Origin: Candidatus Peregrinibacteria bacterium RIFOXYB2_FULL_32_7
GTDB lineage: Bacteria > Patescibacteriota > Gracilibacteria > UBA1369 > GWF2-33-10
Length of the DNA: 5,916 nt
NCBI GenBank assembly: GCA_001787465.1
Contig: MFXJ01000089.1
Coordinates: 1-5,916 of the forward strand
Reading direction: 5' to 3'
In this document: piece by piece, positions 1 through 5,824 of the stretch
Numbering within the stretch: the first letter of the stretch is position 1
How the letters are laid out: every line of letters starts with the position of its first letter
Notes under the pieces: model-generated
The model's database searches: none
Told to the model about the DNA's origin: nothing
What the model saw: only the letters and a program-made list of their open reading frames with translations
Translations under genes and position numbers: made by a program

Positions 1-1149
1 ATTACGGAGTTCATAAAGGCTTCTAGTTGTTCCTCGGCATGCTCCTGAGTTCCATAGACCCCTTCCAGTTGCATAGGCGGCGTTTAGGGCTCCTCGAAAA
101 TCGTAATAAAATTGATATAAATCAGGTTCTTCTAAATAGGCATATCCATCATAGAGGATTTGATAATTAAAAGAATAGGTGTGTCCTTCGCCAATAATAT
201 AAACATAACGAAGCAGTTCTTCTTGTGGATTTCTATTATCTCCAAAAGCGTCTTTTTTTAATTCCACTTCTCGGCCAAGAAGATTATTTTTTATATAAGC
301 TTGAGCTTCATCTACATAACAATCTTCAGCATAAAAATCTGGTCGATTAACACCGATTAAACGGACAGTTTCGCCATTTGATAAATAAATCGTATCATCC
401 ATATTGACTCTTTCAACAGTAAAAGTTCCGGTATCGTGTCCGCCAAATTCCCAGGTTGAAATAGCTTCAGGATCAAAAGTTTCCATACCGGTTTCGATCA
501 TAATTAAAGATCTAAAAAGAAGTTCAGCGGCTAGACCTCGATCCATTTTCCAGTAAGGGTAAAAATAAGTCCAGTCTTCATTAAATAAATTTTTTTCTTG
601 AATAACTTTGGCAAAAGAATAAAACCATTCATCTCCATTTAAGTCTAACCAAGGAGAAGGCGGATTTGGATCATATTCTGTGGGCGTAACTCCAAGTGTG
701 TTCAAAATCATTTTTGCGGCTTCAGCGCGTGTCGCATCCCAATCAGGATGAAAAAGTCCATCATGCTTGAATCCATGTACAAAACCAAGTTTTTTTGCTT
801 TACATATCCGTTTTGTGTACCACTCAAAATTTGGCGTATCTGGAAAACAACTTAGCTCGTCCTGACTTGAATAATTATCATGAAAAACATCCATCAGCAT
901 TTTCATCAATTCTGCGCGTAAAATTGGATCATTAGGTCGATAATATCCATCTTGATATCCTTCAATTATTCCTTCTTTGGTTAAATAGCGGAGGGCTAGG
1001 TAATATTCATTAGTTTCATCAACATCATGATAAAGCTGATCTGAATTAGCTAAATTGTAGTAGGTAGGAGAATATTCAGTTTGAGCAAAAACAAGAGAGG
1101 GGACTGAGAAGAAAATTAATGTTATTGCAGAGAGGAGTTTTTTCAGCAT
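1..1149 (-). CDS. Secreted SLH-repeat protein with a degenerate staphylococcal-nuclease-like domain (C-terminus cut by window edge)
   Basis: Reading the minus strand from the ATG at 1149 gives 383 codons without a stop up to the window edge. Residues 1-22 are a clear signal peptide (MLKKLLSAITLIFFS..., likely cleaved after VFA), which fixes the start; no Shine-Dalgarno is visible. Three SLH-like repeats follow at about 40-92 (GYQDGYYRPNDP, then LRAE), 101-151 (HDGLFHP, then TRAE) and 167-218 (degenerate). Residues about 241-372 match the SNase/thermonuclease fold: DDTIYL, then VRLIGVNRPDF, CYVDEAQAY, LLRYVYI, and GRGLWNSGACRG near the end. Aligned by eye to S. aureus nuclease, D21 (D252) and R35 (R263) are kept, but D40 becomes N268, T41 becomes R269, E43 becomes D271 and R87 becomes E311. 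The fold is therefore well supported but nuclease activity is doubtful. C277 and C371 could form a disulfide. SLH repeats normally tether proteins to the wall or S-layer, so the tail domain should be outside the cell. The family assignment is confident; the function (nuclease or binding domain) is open. Confidence 0.88.
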   Translation of the reverse strand, partial: MLKKLLSAITLIFFSVPSLVFAQTEYSPTYYNLANSDQLYHDVDETNEYYLALRYLTKEGIIEGYQDGYYRPNDPILRAELMKMLMDVFHDNYSSQDELSCFPDTPNFEWYTKRICKAKKLGFVHGFKHDGLFHPDWDATRAEAAKMILNTLGVTPTEYDPNPPSPWLDLNGDEWFYSFAKVIQEKNLFNEDWTYFYPYWKMDRGLAAELLFRSLIMIETGMETFDPEAISTWEFGGHDTGTFTVERVNMDDTIYLSNGETVRLIGVNRPDFYAEDCYVDEAQAYIKNNLLGREVELKKDAFGDNRNPQEELLRYVYIIGEGHTYSFNYQILYDGYAYLEEPDLYQFYYDFRGALNAAYATGRGLWNSGACRGTTRSLYELRN

Positions 1150-1180
1150 ATGCAGTTTTAAATTGCTGGGAGAGAGGAGA

Positions 1181-1338
1181 GAGATGCTCAGCGGAGCGTT
1201 TGAGGGAAAAAGAGATGCTCCAGCGGAGCGTTTGAGGGCAAAAGAGAGCTCTTGAGGGAAAGAGAGATGCTCCAGCGGAGCGTTTGAGGGCAAAAGAGAG
1301 CTCTTGAGGGAAAGAGAGATGCTCCAGCGGAGCATCTG
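1181..1338. repeat. Nested tandem array, 52-bp unit with hairpins
   Basis: Two consecutive 52-bp units, 1212-1263 and 1264-1315, are identical base for base. A third partial copy (1316-1333) continues the period, and a shortened, slightly diverged 31-bp copy precedes them (1181-1211). Each unit starts GAGATGCTCCAGCGGAGC and contains two TTGAGGG motifs 20 bp apart (for example 1232-1238 and 1252-1258). By hand count the unit is 28/52 G+C (54%), well above the flanks, and purine-rich on the plus strand. The core GCTCC-AGC-GGAGC is an inverted repeat. In the last copy it extends to a perfect 9-bp stem with a 3-base loop (1317-1325 with 1329-1337). The array sits between two divergent genes, 32 bp upstream of the SLH-nuclease start. 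It has no unique spacers, so it is not a CRISPR. Function unknown. Confidence 0.9.
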
Positions 1339-1346
1339 TACGATTA

Positions 1347-1376
1347 ATGTTATCGTTTTGTTTATATAATTTGCAA
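1347..1376 (-). promoter_or_regulatory. Weak putative promoter reading toward the SLH-nuclease gene
   Basis: On the minus strand, TTGCAA (1376-1371) is followed after 18 bp by TAACAT (1352-1347). If used, transcription would start near 1340 and the whole 52-bp hairpin array would lie in a leader of about 190 nt ahead of the ATG at 1149. Both boxes are imperfect, so this is a candidate only. Confidence 0.2.
1365..1370 (+). promoter_or_regulatory. Putative -10 box (TATAAT) for the small membrane protein gene
   Basis: A perfect TATAAT lies 71 bp upstream of the ATG at 1442, which would give a leader of about 65 nt. The position 17 bp further upstream (1342-1347, GATTAA) is a poor -35 box. In this AT-rich DNA a TATAAT can occur by chance, so the call rests on position and exact match only. 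Confidence 0.33.
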
Positions 1377-1441
1377 GTCTCTTTTTTTTTGAGAAAGTTT
1401 TTGATAGTATCTAAATGTATCATTTTTTAAAAGAAAAAAAT

Positions 1442-1642
1442 ATGGGAAAAAATAAATTTGTTTATAAAATTTTGGTTTTAATTATTATTGTTATTTTTGC
1501 ATCATTAGTAATTGCGCCAGCTGTTTCTGTAATTATAAGAAATAAGCAAATTAAAAAATTGCAAGCAGAGGAAAATAACCAAAGTGTTGAGAATGCCGAG
1601 GGAGCAGAAGTCGTTGTTGAAGAAGAAGGGGTGGTGGAATAA
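1442..1642 (+). CDS. Small single-pass membrane protein of unknown function (66 aa)
   Basis: Not recognised as a known family. The protein starts MGKNKFVYK, has one strongly hydrophobic segment at residues about 10-32 (LVLIIIVIFASLVIAPA...), then a basic stretch RNKQIKKL at 33-40, and an acidic tail rich in E, V and N (about 42-66, ending EEEGVVE). It would be an inner-membrane anchor with a short charged tail; basic residues on both sides leave the topology unclear. An in-frame ATG at 1415 would add MYHFLKEKN, but 1442 is preferred because it gives a normal short basic N-terminus; neither start has a clear Shine-Dalgarno. Codons are AT-rich like the neighbouring genes. The gene diverges from the SLH-nuclease gene and converges on the M23-SLH gene. 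It is probably real, given its coherent membrane-protein layout. Confidence 0.62.
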   Translation: MGKNKFVYKILVLIIIVIFASLVIAPAVSVIIRNKQIKKLQAEENNQSVENAEGAEVVVEEEGVVE

Positions 1643-1651
1643 TTGAGAATG

Positions 1652-1709
1652 GTGATTCGTGATTCGATCTTTACGAACCATGAATCACGAATCATGAATC
1701 ACGAATCAC
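1652..1709. repeat. Heptamer-built inverted repeat between convergent genes
   Basis: GTGATTCGTGATTC (1652-1665) is the exact reverse complement of 1696-1709. It also pairs with 1682-1695 with one mismatch, which is a G-U pair in RNA. The right side is four tandem copies of a 7-bp unit, TGAATCA/CGAATCA alternating (1681-1708), so two hairpins are mutually exclusive. The element fills the gap between the small membrane gene (stop at 1642) and the M23-SLH gene, and it includes the TGA stop of the latter (1706-1708). It may act as a two-way transcription stop or 3'-end stabiliser, but no U-tract follows on either strand, so it is not a classical intrinsic terminator. Confidence 0.85.
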
Positions 1710-3550
1710 ATCAAATCTTTTGCCTTATAAATTATTTCAATTACTTCAAGCCTGTCCATGGGTTTAGCAGGATCGAAATTTTCATTAATTAAATTGTTTT
1801 CTTTAGCATATTCTACAAATCTTTCGTACCATTGCTCATTTTCTTTTTGGGCATGAACATCAGCAAAAGCTTCTAGGAAAATTTTTAAAATTTCTGCTCC
1901 GATTACCTGATTTTCTGGTTTTATTGTTCCGTCAGGATATCCAGAGACCATGCCTTCTTGCATTGCTTTGGCCAGCAGTCCCGAATACCATTCCTGATCT
2001 GAGACATCAGGTAGATCAAATTGCGGATTTGTTATAGGATCAAATTCAAGTGCTCGCAACACAAAAGCTACTGATTCGATGCGTGTAACTGAATTTTCTG
2101 GTTTGAAAGTTTGATCTGGATAGCCTGTAGTAATGCCGTTTGCAAATGCGTATAAAATTGCTTCAAAACCTTCCGTTGATTCATTAACATCTTTGAACTC
2201 AAATTTGGAAATATCTATTGAGCCTTTAATTTCGCTCAAAACATCATGTGCGTAAATTGTTATTATTTCATTATTTTCTTTTGAAGGAATGAAAGTTGTT
2301 TTAACGCATCCATTTTCAAAATCGCTTCTTGTAAATTCATTTTTTTCAAACTCGACCTTACCTTTGGTTGTTTCTAAAAATATTTGATTTGCCGGTAGGT
2401 TATGCGTTAATTGTTTATCTTGGTCTAGATTGCAAATTTCTAATTTCTGCTTACTGCCTGGATAGTAATTTGGAGTTTCTAGAGATAGAAATTTGACTTT
2501 ATTTTTATTAATTTCTTCAGGAATAGTAGAGATTTCATTTGTAGTTGAATTTTCATTTTCGCTATTAATTTCATTATCAGATGAGTTATTTTCGGAATTT
2601 TCGTTTGTTGCAATTTCATTTGATAAATTATCTGCGGTGTCGATATTTGTTTCCTTATCTGCATCTGTGATGACATTTCCTGTGAAATTAGCGTCTTTAT
2701 CTAAATATTTTTGAATAAAATCCATTGGATCGATAGTATATTTTTCAATATTCTCAAAACCAAGACCTGAATTTACTGCTTCCATAAAAGATAAACCTGC
2801 AGTAGCGGCTTCAGCTGAGCTAAATGGCCAATATGGATGCCATGGAGCCGTGTCTTTGTCTATTTGTAAATGTAAATGAGGAGTGGTTGCGAATCCTTTA
2901 TCACCAACACCACCGATTTGCTGACCTTTTTGGACAATATCTCCCTGTGCTACCGTTCTAAATTCCAAGTGAAGATAACATACATGAAAACTTTGATTTT
3001 GGCCTTCAAAATTAATTTCAGGAGTTTTAATACAAACTGTACCATCACTGTCTTTTACTTTTGTGACTTCACCGTTGCTGATTGAATAAATTGTCATATT
3101 GCGCGTCCCTCGAATATCAGTTCCAGGATGACTGCCGTTTGGTGTTGATTCATATGTGAACTTATATGGAACTAAATAAGTATTCCAATAATTTGAGGCC
3201 TCAGCACTGCTTTTTTCTAAACTTTCTAAATATTTTGTTGAATTAAATTCAGGGAAGGTGGTTTTAATTTTATTAACATCATATTTTTGATAAACATTTT
3301 CTTCAGTTCCTTTCCAGTCCTGATACTCCATGTTAGACCAGAGATAAGTATCTTTAAAAGGATAAACTGTTCCGTTAAATTCTATTTCCTCTTGTAGCGC
3401 GCCCATCAAACTTACTTGAAAAGTCTCGGCATTAAAGGTGGTTAAAGTTATTGCCGTTAAAAAGATCGCAATAATTATTCCCCAATGTTTATGATGGGAA
3501 GTGGGAAAGAATTTATTTATGATGTAGTTTGAAAAAGTTTGTTTTTGCAT
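1706..3550 (-). CDS. M23 family peptidase with three C-terminal SLH repeats
   Basis: A 614-residue envelope protein. Residues about 22-40 (HWGIIIAIFLTAITLTTFNA) form a membrane anchor or signal peptide. The LytM/M23 zinc endopeptidase domain spans about 125-240 and has every key residue: HPGTD (H141, D145), H194 in CYLHLEF, and HLH (H225, H227), so it should be active. M23 enzymes cut peptide bridges of peptidoglycan. C173 and C191 may pair. Residues 293-345 are a linker rich in N, S, E and T. Residues about 350-447 look like a beta-sandwich (Ig-like) domain with C373 and C415; this is a guess from strand pattern. SLH repeats lie at about 450-500 (TGYPDQTFKPENSVTR), 511-563 (SGYPDGTIKPENQV) and 564-614 (degenerate), ending right at the TGA stop. 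It is divergent from the PBP1C-type gene with 99 bp between them, suggesting a shared role in wall growth. The ATG at 3550 has no Shine-Dalgarno but a close extended -10 box. Confidence 0.93.
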   Translation of the reverse strand: MQKQTFSNYIINKFFPTSHHKHWGIIIAIFLTAITLTTFNAETFQVSLMGALQEEIEFNGTVYPFKDTYLWSNMEYQDWKGTEENVYQKYDVNKIKTTFPEFNSTKYLESLEKSSAEASNYWNTYLVPYKFTYESTPNGSHPGTDIRGTRNMTIYSISNGEVTKVKDSDGTVCIKTPEINFEGQNQSFHVCYLHLEFRTVAQGDIVQKGQQIGGVGDKGFATTPHLHLQIDKDTAPWHPYWPFSSAEAATAGLSFMEAVNSGLGFENIEKYTIDPMDFIQKYLDKDANFTGNVITDADKETNIDTADNLSNEIATNENSENNSSDNEINSENENSTTNEISTIPEEINKNKVKFLSLETPNYYPGSKQKLEICNLDQDKQLTHNLPANQIFLETTKGKVEFEKNEFTRSDFENGCVKTTFIPSKENNEIITIYAHDVLSEIKGSIDISKFEFKDVNESTEGFEAILYAFANGITTGYPDQTFKPENSVTRIESVAFVLRALEFDPITNPQFDLPDVSDQEWYSGLLAKAMQEGMVSGYPDGTIKPENQVIGAEILKIFLEAFADVHAQKENEQWYERFVEYAKENNLINENFDPAKPMDRLEVIEIIYKAKDLM

Positions 3551-3570
3551 TTTTGTTTTATTATCTTTTT

Positions 3571-3579
3571 ATTATATCA
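3571..3579 (-). promoter_or_regulatory. Extended -10 promoter element for the M23-SLH gene
   Basis: The minus strand reads TGATATAAT, a full extended -10 (TGnTATAAT). It lies 20 bp from the ATG at 3550, so transcription would start near 3565-3564 with a leader of only about 14 nt and no Shine-Dalgarno. The -35 region (around 3594-3599) is poor, which extended -10 promoters tolerate. Confidence 0.5.
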
Positions 3580-3589
3580 TATTTTGAGG

Positions 3590-3595
3590 TAGAAT
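3590..3595 (+). promoter_or_regulatory. Possible -10 box (TAGAAT) for the PBP1C-type gene
   Basis: TAGAAT matches the -10 consensus at five of six positions and would give a leader of about 48 nt before the ATG at 3650. No good -35 is seen 17 bp upstream (TTTTAT). It would face away from the M23-SLH promoter, with the two -10 boxes only 13 bp apart, so polymerases could compete. Weak evidence. Confidence 0.22.
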
Positions 3596-3649
3596 TTAAT
3601 CGTAATCGGTAATTAGTAGTTAATAACTTAAAGATTTTTTAATGACAAA

Positions 3650-5728
3650 ATGATGTTTAAGTTGAAAAATATTGGTTTTTGGAAAAAAAATGCGATGGTT
3701 TTGATGATTTTTTTGATTTTTCTGATTGTTTTTTGGATTTGGACTAGGTTTGCGGTTGAGTTTTTACAAGATCGTTATTTAGAAAGGCAGTCAGTGAAAA
3801 TTCTTGATCGATCTGAAGAAATTATTGCTATTTTAGCAAACGAAGATGGGTTTTATGCTGATTATTTAGCTGAAATTCCAGTAGATTTTGCGGAAAAATT
3901 AATTTCGAAAGAAGATAAATATTTTTATTATCATTTTGGCATTAATCCAGTTAGTATTTTGAGGGCGTTTTGGAAAATTTTACTTTATGGAGACAGCGGA
4001 GCTTCAAGCACAATTACTCAGCAATTAGTGAAAATTTTGCTTAATAACGAAGATGAAAGAAATTTTAGGAATAAGTTTGTAGAGATTCTGTATGCGCTTT
4101 CTTTAGAGATGAATTTTGAGAAAGAGGAGATTTTGAAAATGTATATTAATACAATATTTTTTGGTAATAATACCCAAGGATTATCTTTGGCAAGCAGATT
4201 GTATTTTGATAAAGATGCTTTTGATTTGAGTGAGGAGGAAATTTGGAAACTTTTGGCAACAATTCCATCGCCGTCAAGTTCGAATCCATTTTTGGATGAG
4301 AATGTAGCGCAGACAGAATTTTTAGCTCAAGGACAAAGAAAATTTGAAAAAATAGGCATTTCGGAGGTGGAAAATTTGAAAAAGAAATTTCAGAATTATG
4401 TTTCTAGCGATAGTTTTTTTGAAATTAAAAATTTAAATTTTGATTTTCTGGGAAAAGTTGATTTAACTATTGATAAAAATTTAACTGGAAAAATACGAGA
4501 AATAGTTAATAATACTATTTTAAACTTGTATAAAAAAAATGTTCATCATGCCGCGGTGGTAGTTATAAAATTACCTGAGAATGAACTTTTGGCAGTGGTT
4601 GGATCGCCCGATTCCGATTCAAATTTTGATGGCGATCAAATAAATATGGCTATGCAAAGCCGTCCAATTGGTTCAACTGTGAAGCCGTTTATTTATGCTA
4701 GGGCTTTTGAGATGGATTTGCGGCCTTATACTTTGGTTGATGATCGTGAATATAAGTATACAACAGCCATGGGACAAGCTCACTTTCCTAAAAATTATGA
4801 TTATAAATATCGTGGAATTGTTACTTTACATGAAAGTTTAGCTAATAGTTTAAATGTGCCGGCTGTAAAAGTTTTGGAATATATTGGATTTGAAGATTTT
4901 GAGAATTTATTGTTAGAAAAATTAGAGTTTGAACCTTTGAGAACTTTAGATGAATATCAGTTTGGAATAGCTTTGGGCGGACTAGAAATGAATTTACTTC
5001 AGCTTTCGCATTATTTCAGTATTTTTGGAAATAAGGGATATTTGAAACCGTTGAAAATTTTCACTTCAGGACAGAATATTTTTAATCAAAATAAGCAAAT
5101 TTTTGCAGAAAAAGATGTACAATTGGTAAATAAAATTTTAACTGATCGAGACGCGTCTTCTGATCAGTTTGGTTTAGTTGGAAATTTGCATGTAGCTCAG
5201 AAGAACGTTGCGGTAAAAACAGGGACATCAAGAGAATATCATGATAGTTGGACGATCGGTTATACTCCGGATTTTTTGGTTGGAGTATGGATCGGAAATG
5301 CTGATAATACTGCTATGGATGAAGTTTCCGGACAAATTGGAGCTGGTGCGATTTGGCATGATGCTATGAATTTGCTTATTAATTCTGAATATAATCTTAA
5401 GACCGAATTTGAATTTAATCAGATCCAAGGTTTTAAAAATGTAGAAAATATTGAGTATGGTTTGCCAAACGATGATTTTGAATATCATAAAAATTTGTTA
5501 ATGGATCAAACTTTAATTTTGAATCCTCATGAGGGCGATGAATTTTTGTATGAGAATGGAATGCAAATAGTTTTGAAGGCTAGTGAGAATATTGAGTGGT
5601 TTGTAAATGGAGAGTTTTTGGGACAAGGAAAAGAAATGATTTGGGAGCCTGAAGATTATGGCATATTTAAAATTAAAGGAAATAATGAAGAGGTTTCTGA
5701 GGAGATCTCAGTCTTAATAAACTATTAG
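3650..5728 (+). CDS. pbpC: Bifunctional penicillin-binding protein, PBP1C type (glycosyltransferase and transpeptidase)
   Basis: A 692-residue class A PBP that polymerises lipid II into glycan strands and crosslinks their peptides outside the membrane. A membrane anchor lies at about 15-35. The GT51 domain (about 50-235) shows motif I EDKYFYYHFG (catalytic E88), SGASSTITQQL (116-126), NKFVE (catalytic E145; the usual leading R of the RKxxE motif is N141) and KEEILKMYIN (158-167). The transpeptidase domain (about 295-575) has GSTVK (catalytic S342, K345), SLN (S400-N402) and KTGTS (523-527). Residues about 620-690, starting LILNPHEGDEF and including IEWFVNGEFLGQG, match the BiPBP_C domain typical of PBP1C rather than PBP1A. 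It is slightly shorter than E. coli PbpC (about 770 aa). A second ATG at 3653 is equally possible as start; no Shine-Dalgarno is present. All key residues are intact, so it should be active. Confidence 0.95.
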   Translation: MMFKLKNIGFWKKNAMVLMIFLIFLIVFWIWTRFAVEFLQDRYLERQSVKILDRSEEIIAILANEDGFYADYLAEIPVDFAEKLISKEDKYFYYHFGINPVSILRAFWKILLYGDSGASSTITQQLVKILLNNEDERNFRNKFVEILYALSLEMNFEKEEILKMYINTIFFGNNTQGLSLASRLYFDKDAFDLSEEEIWKLLATIPSPSSSNPFLDENVAQTEFLAQGQRKFEKIGISEVENLKKKFQNYVSSDSFFEIKNLNFDFLGKVDLTIDKNLTGKIREIVNNTILNLYKKNVHHAAVVVIKLPENELLAVVGSPDSDSNFDGDQINMAMQSRPIGSTVKPFIYARAFEMDLRPYTLVDDREYKYTTAMGQAHFPKNYDYKYRGIVTLHESLANSLNVPAVKVLEYIGFEDFENLLLEKLEFEPLRTLDEYQFGIALGGLEMNLLQLSHYFSIFGNKGYLKPLKIFTSGQNIFNQNKQIFAEKDVQLVNKILTDRDASSDQFGLVGNLHVAQKNVAVKTGTSREYHDSWTIGYTPDFLVGVWIGNADNTAMDEVSGQIGAGAIWHDAMNLLINSEYNLKTEFEFNQIQGFKNVENIEYGLPNDDFEYHKNLLMDQTLILNPHEGDEFLYENGMQIVLKASENIEWFVNGEFLGQGKEMIWEPEDYGIFKIKGNNEEVSEEISVLINY

Positions 5729-5750
5729 CTTTTTACTTATAGTTTGCCTT
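5719..5750 (+). terminator. Weak candidate terminator after the PBP1C-type gene
   Basis: AAACTAT (5719-5725) pairs with ATAGTTT (5739-5745) across a 13-base loop, overlapping the TAG stop at 5726-5728, and is followed by GCCTTTTGTT. The stem is AT-rich and short and the T-tract is offset, so termination here would be inefficient. Confidence 0.22.
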
Positions 5751-5824
5751 TTGTTAAAAATTATTGTTTTTTATTAAAAATTTGTTAAGATATAGATAAT
5801 ATTTTTATTTTTTAAAATTTTTTC
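5729..5824. other. Very AT-rich spacer before the last gene
   Basis: This 96-base spacer is almost pure A/T. It holds a direct repeat TTAAAAATT (5754-5762 and 5774-5782, allowing one base of shift) and a -10-like GATAAT at 5795-5800 that could start a transcript about 20 nt before the ATG at 5825. No good -35 box and no gene were seen. Confidence 0.45.

Larger units (their letters stand above)
1150..1441. other. Intergenic spacer between divergent genes
   Basis: This 292-base spacer has three parts. Positions 1150-1180 form a short leader next to the SLH-nuclease ATG, including a homopurine stretch at 1168-1184. Positions 1181-1338 hold the 52-bp tandem array. Positions 1339-1441 are AT-rich, with a TATAAT at 1365-1370, a run of nine T at 1382-1390, and the A-rich leader of the small membrane protein. 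An open frame crosses the array on the minus strand, but it overlaps the SLH-nuclease signal peptide and its product is mostly translated repeat. No convincing gene lies in this spacer. Confidence 0.75.

Noticed and set aside
1..60. Alternative frame at the left edge (reading GVYGTQEHAEEQLEAF)
   Set aside because: It looks protein-like, but the main frame carries the expected SNase-family ending GRGLW...C.G there, so no frameshift is needed.
1181..1338. CRISPR array
   Set aside because: The full 52-bp unit is identical between copies, with no unique spacers, and there are no cas genes.
1076..1423. 115-codon open frame on the minus strand across the tandem array
   Set aside because: It overlaps the signal-peptide region of the SLH-nuclease gene in another frame, its middle is translated 52-bp repeat (LKRSAGASL-type), and since 52 is not a multiple of 3 the frame is not kept between units. 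Likely chance.
1462..1695. 77-codon minus-strand frame opposite the small membrane gene
   Set aside because: It starts inside the heptamer repeat and is the antisense of the small membrane gene; the S/T-rich run mirrors the glutamate-rich tail of the sense product.
1706..1708. Genetic code 25 (UGA read as glycine)
   Set aside because: The TGA falls exactly at the end of the last SLH repeat, and no internal TGA interrupts any conserved domain.
1652..1709. Classical rho-independent terminator
   Set aside because: The stem is strong but neither strand has a U-tract directly after it.
2479..3085. Short frames within the M23-SLH gene (2479-2676 minus, 2493-2714 plus, 2876-3085 plus)
   Set aside because: All lie within the well-supported M23-SLH gene, partly in its low-complexity linker, and show no domain or start signal of their own.
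5228..5488. 86-codon minus-strand frame inside the PBP1C-type gene
   Set aside because: It is antisense to the conserved transpeptidase region and has no recognisable features.
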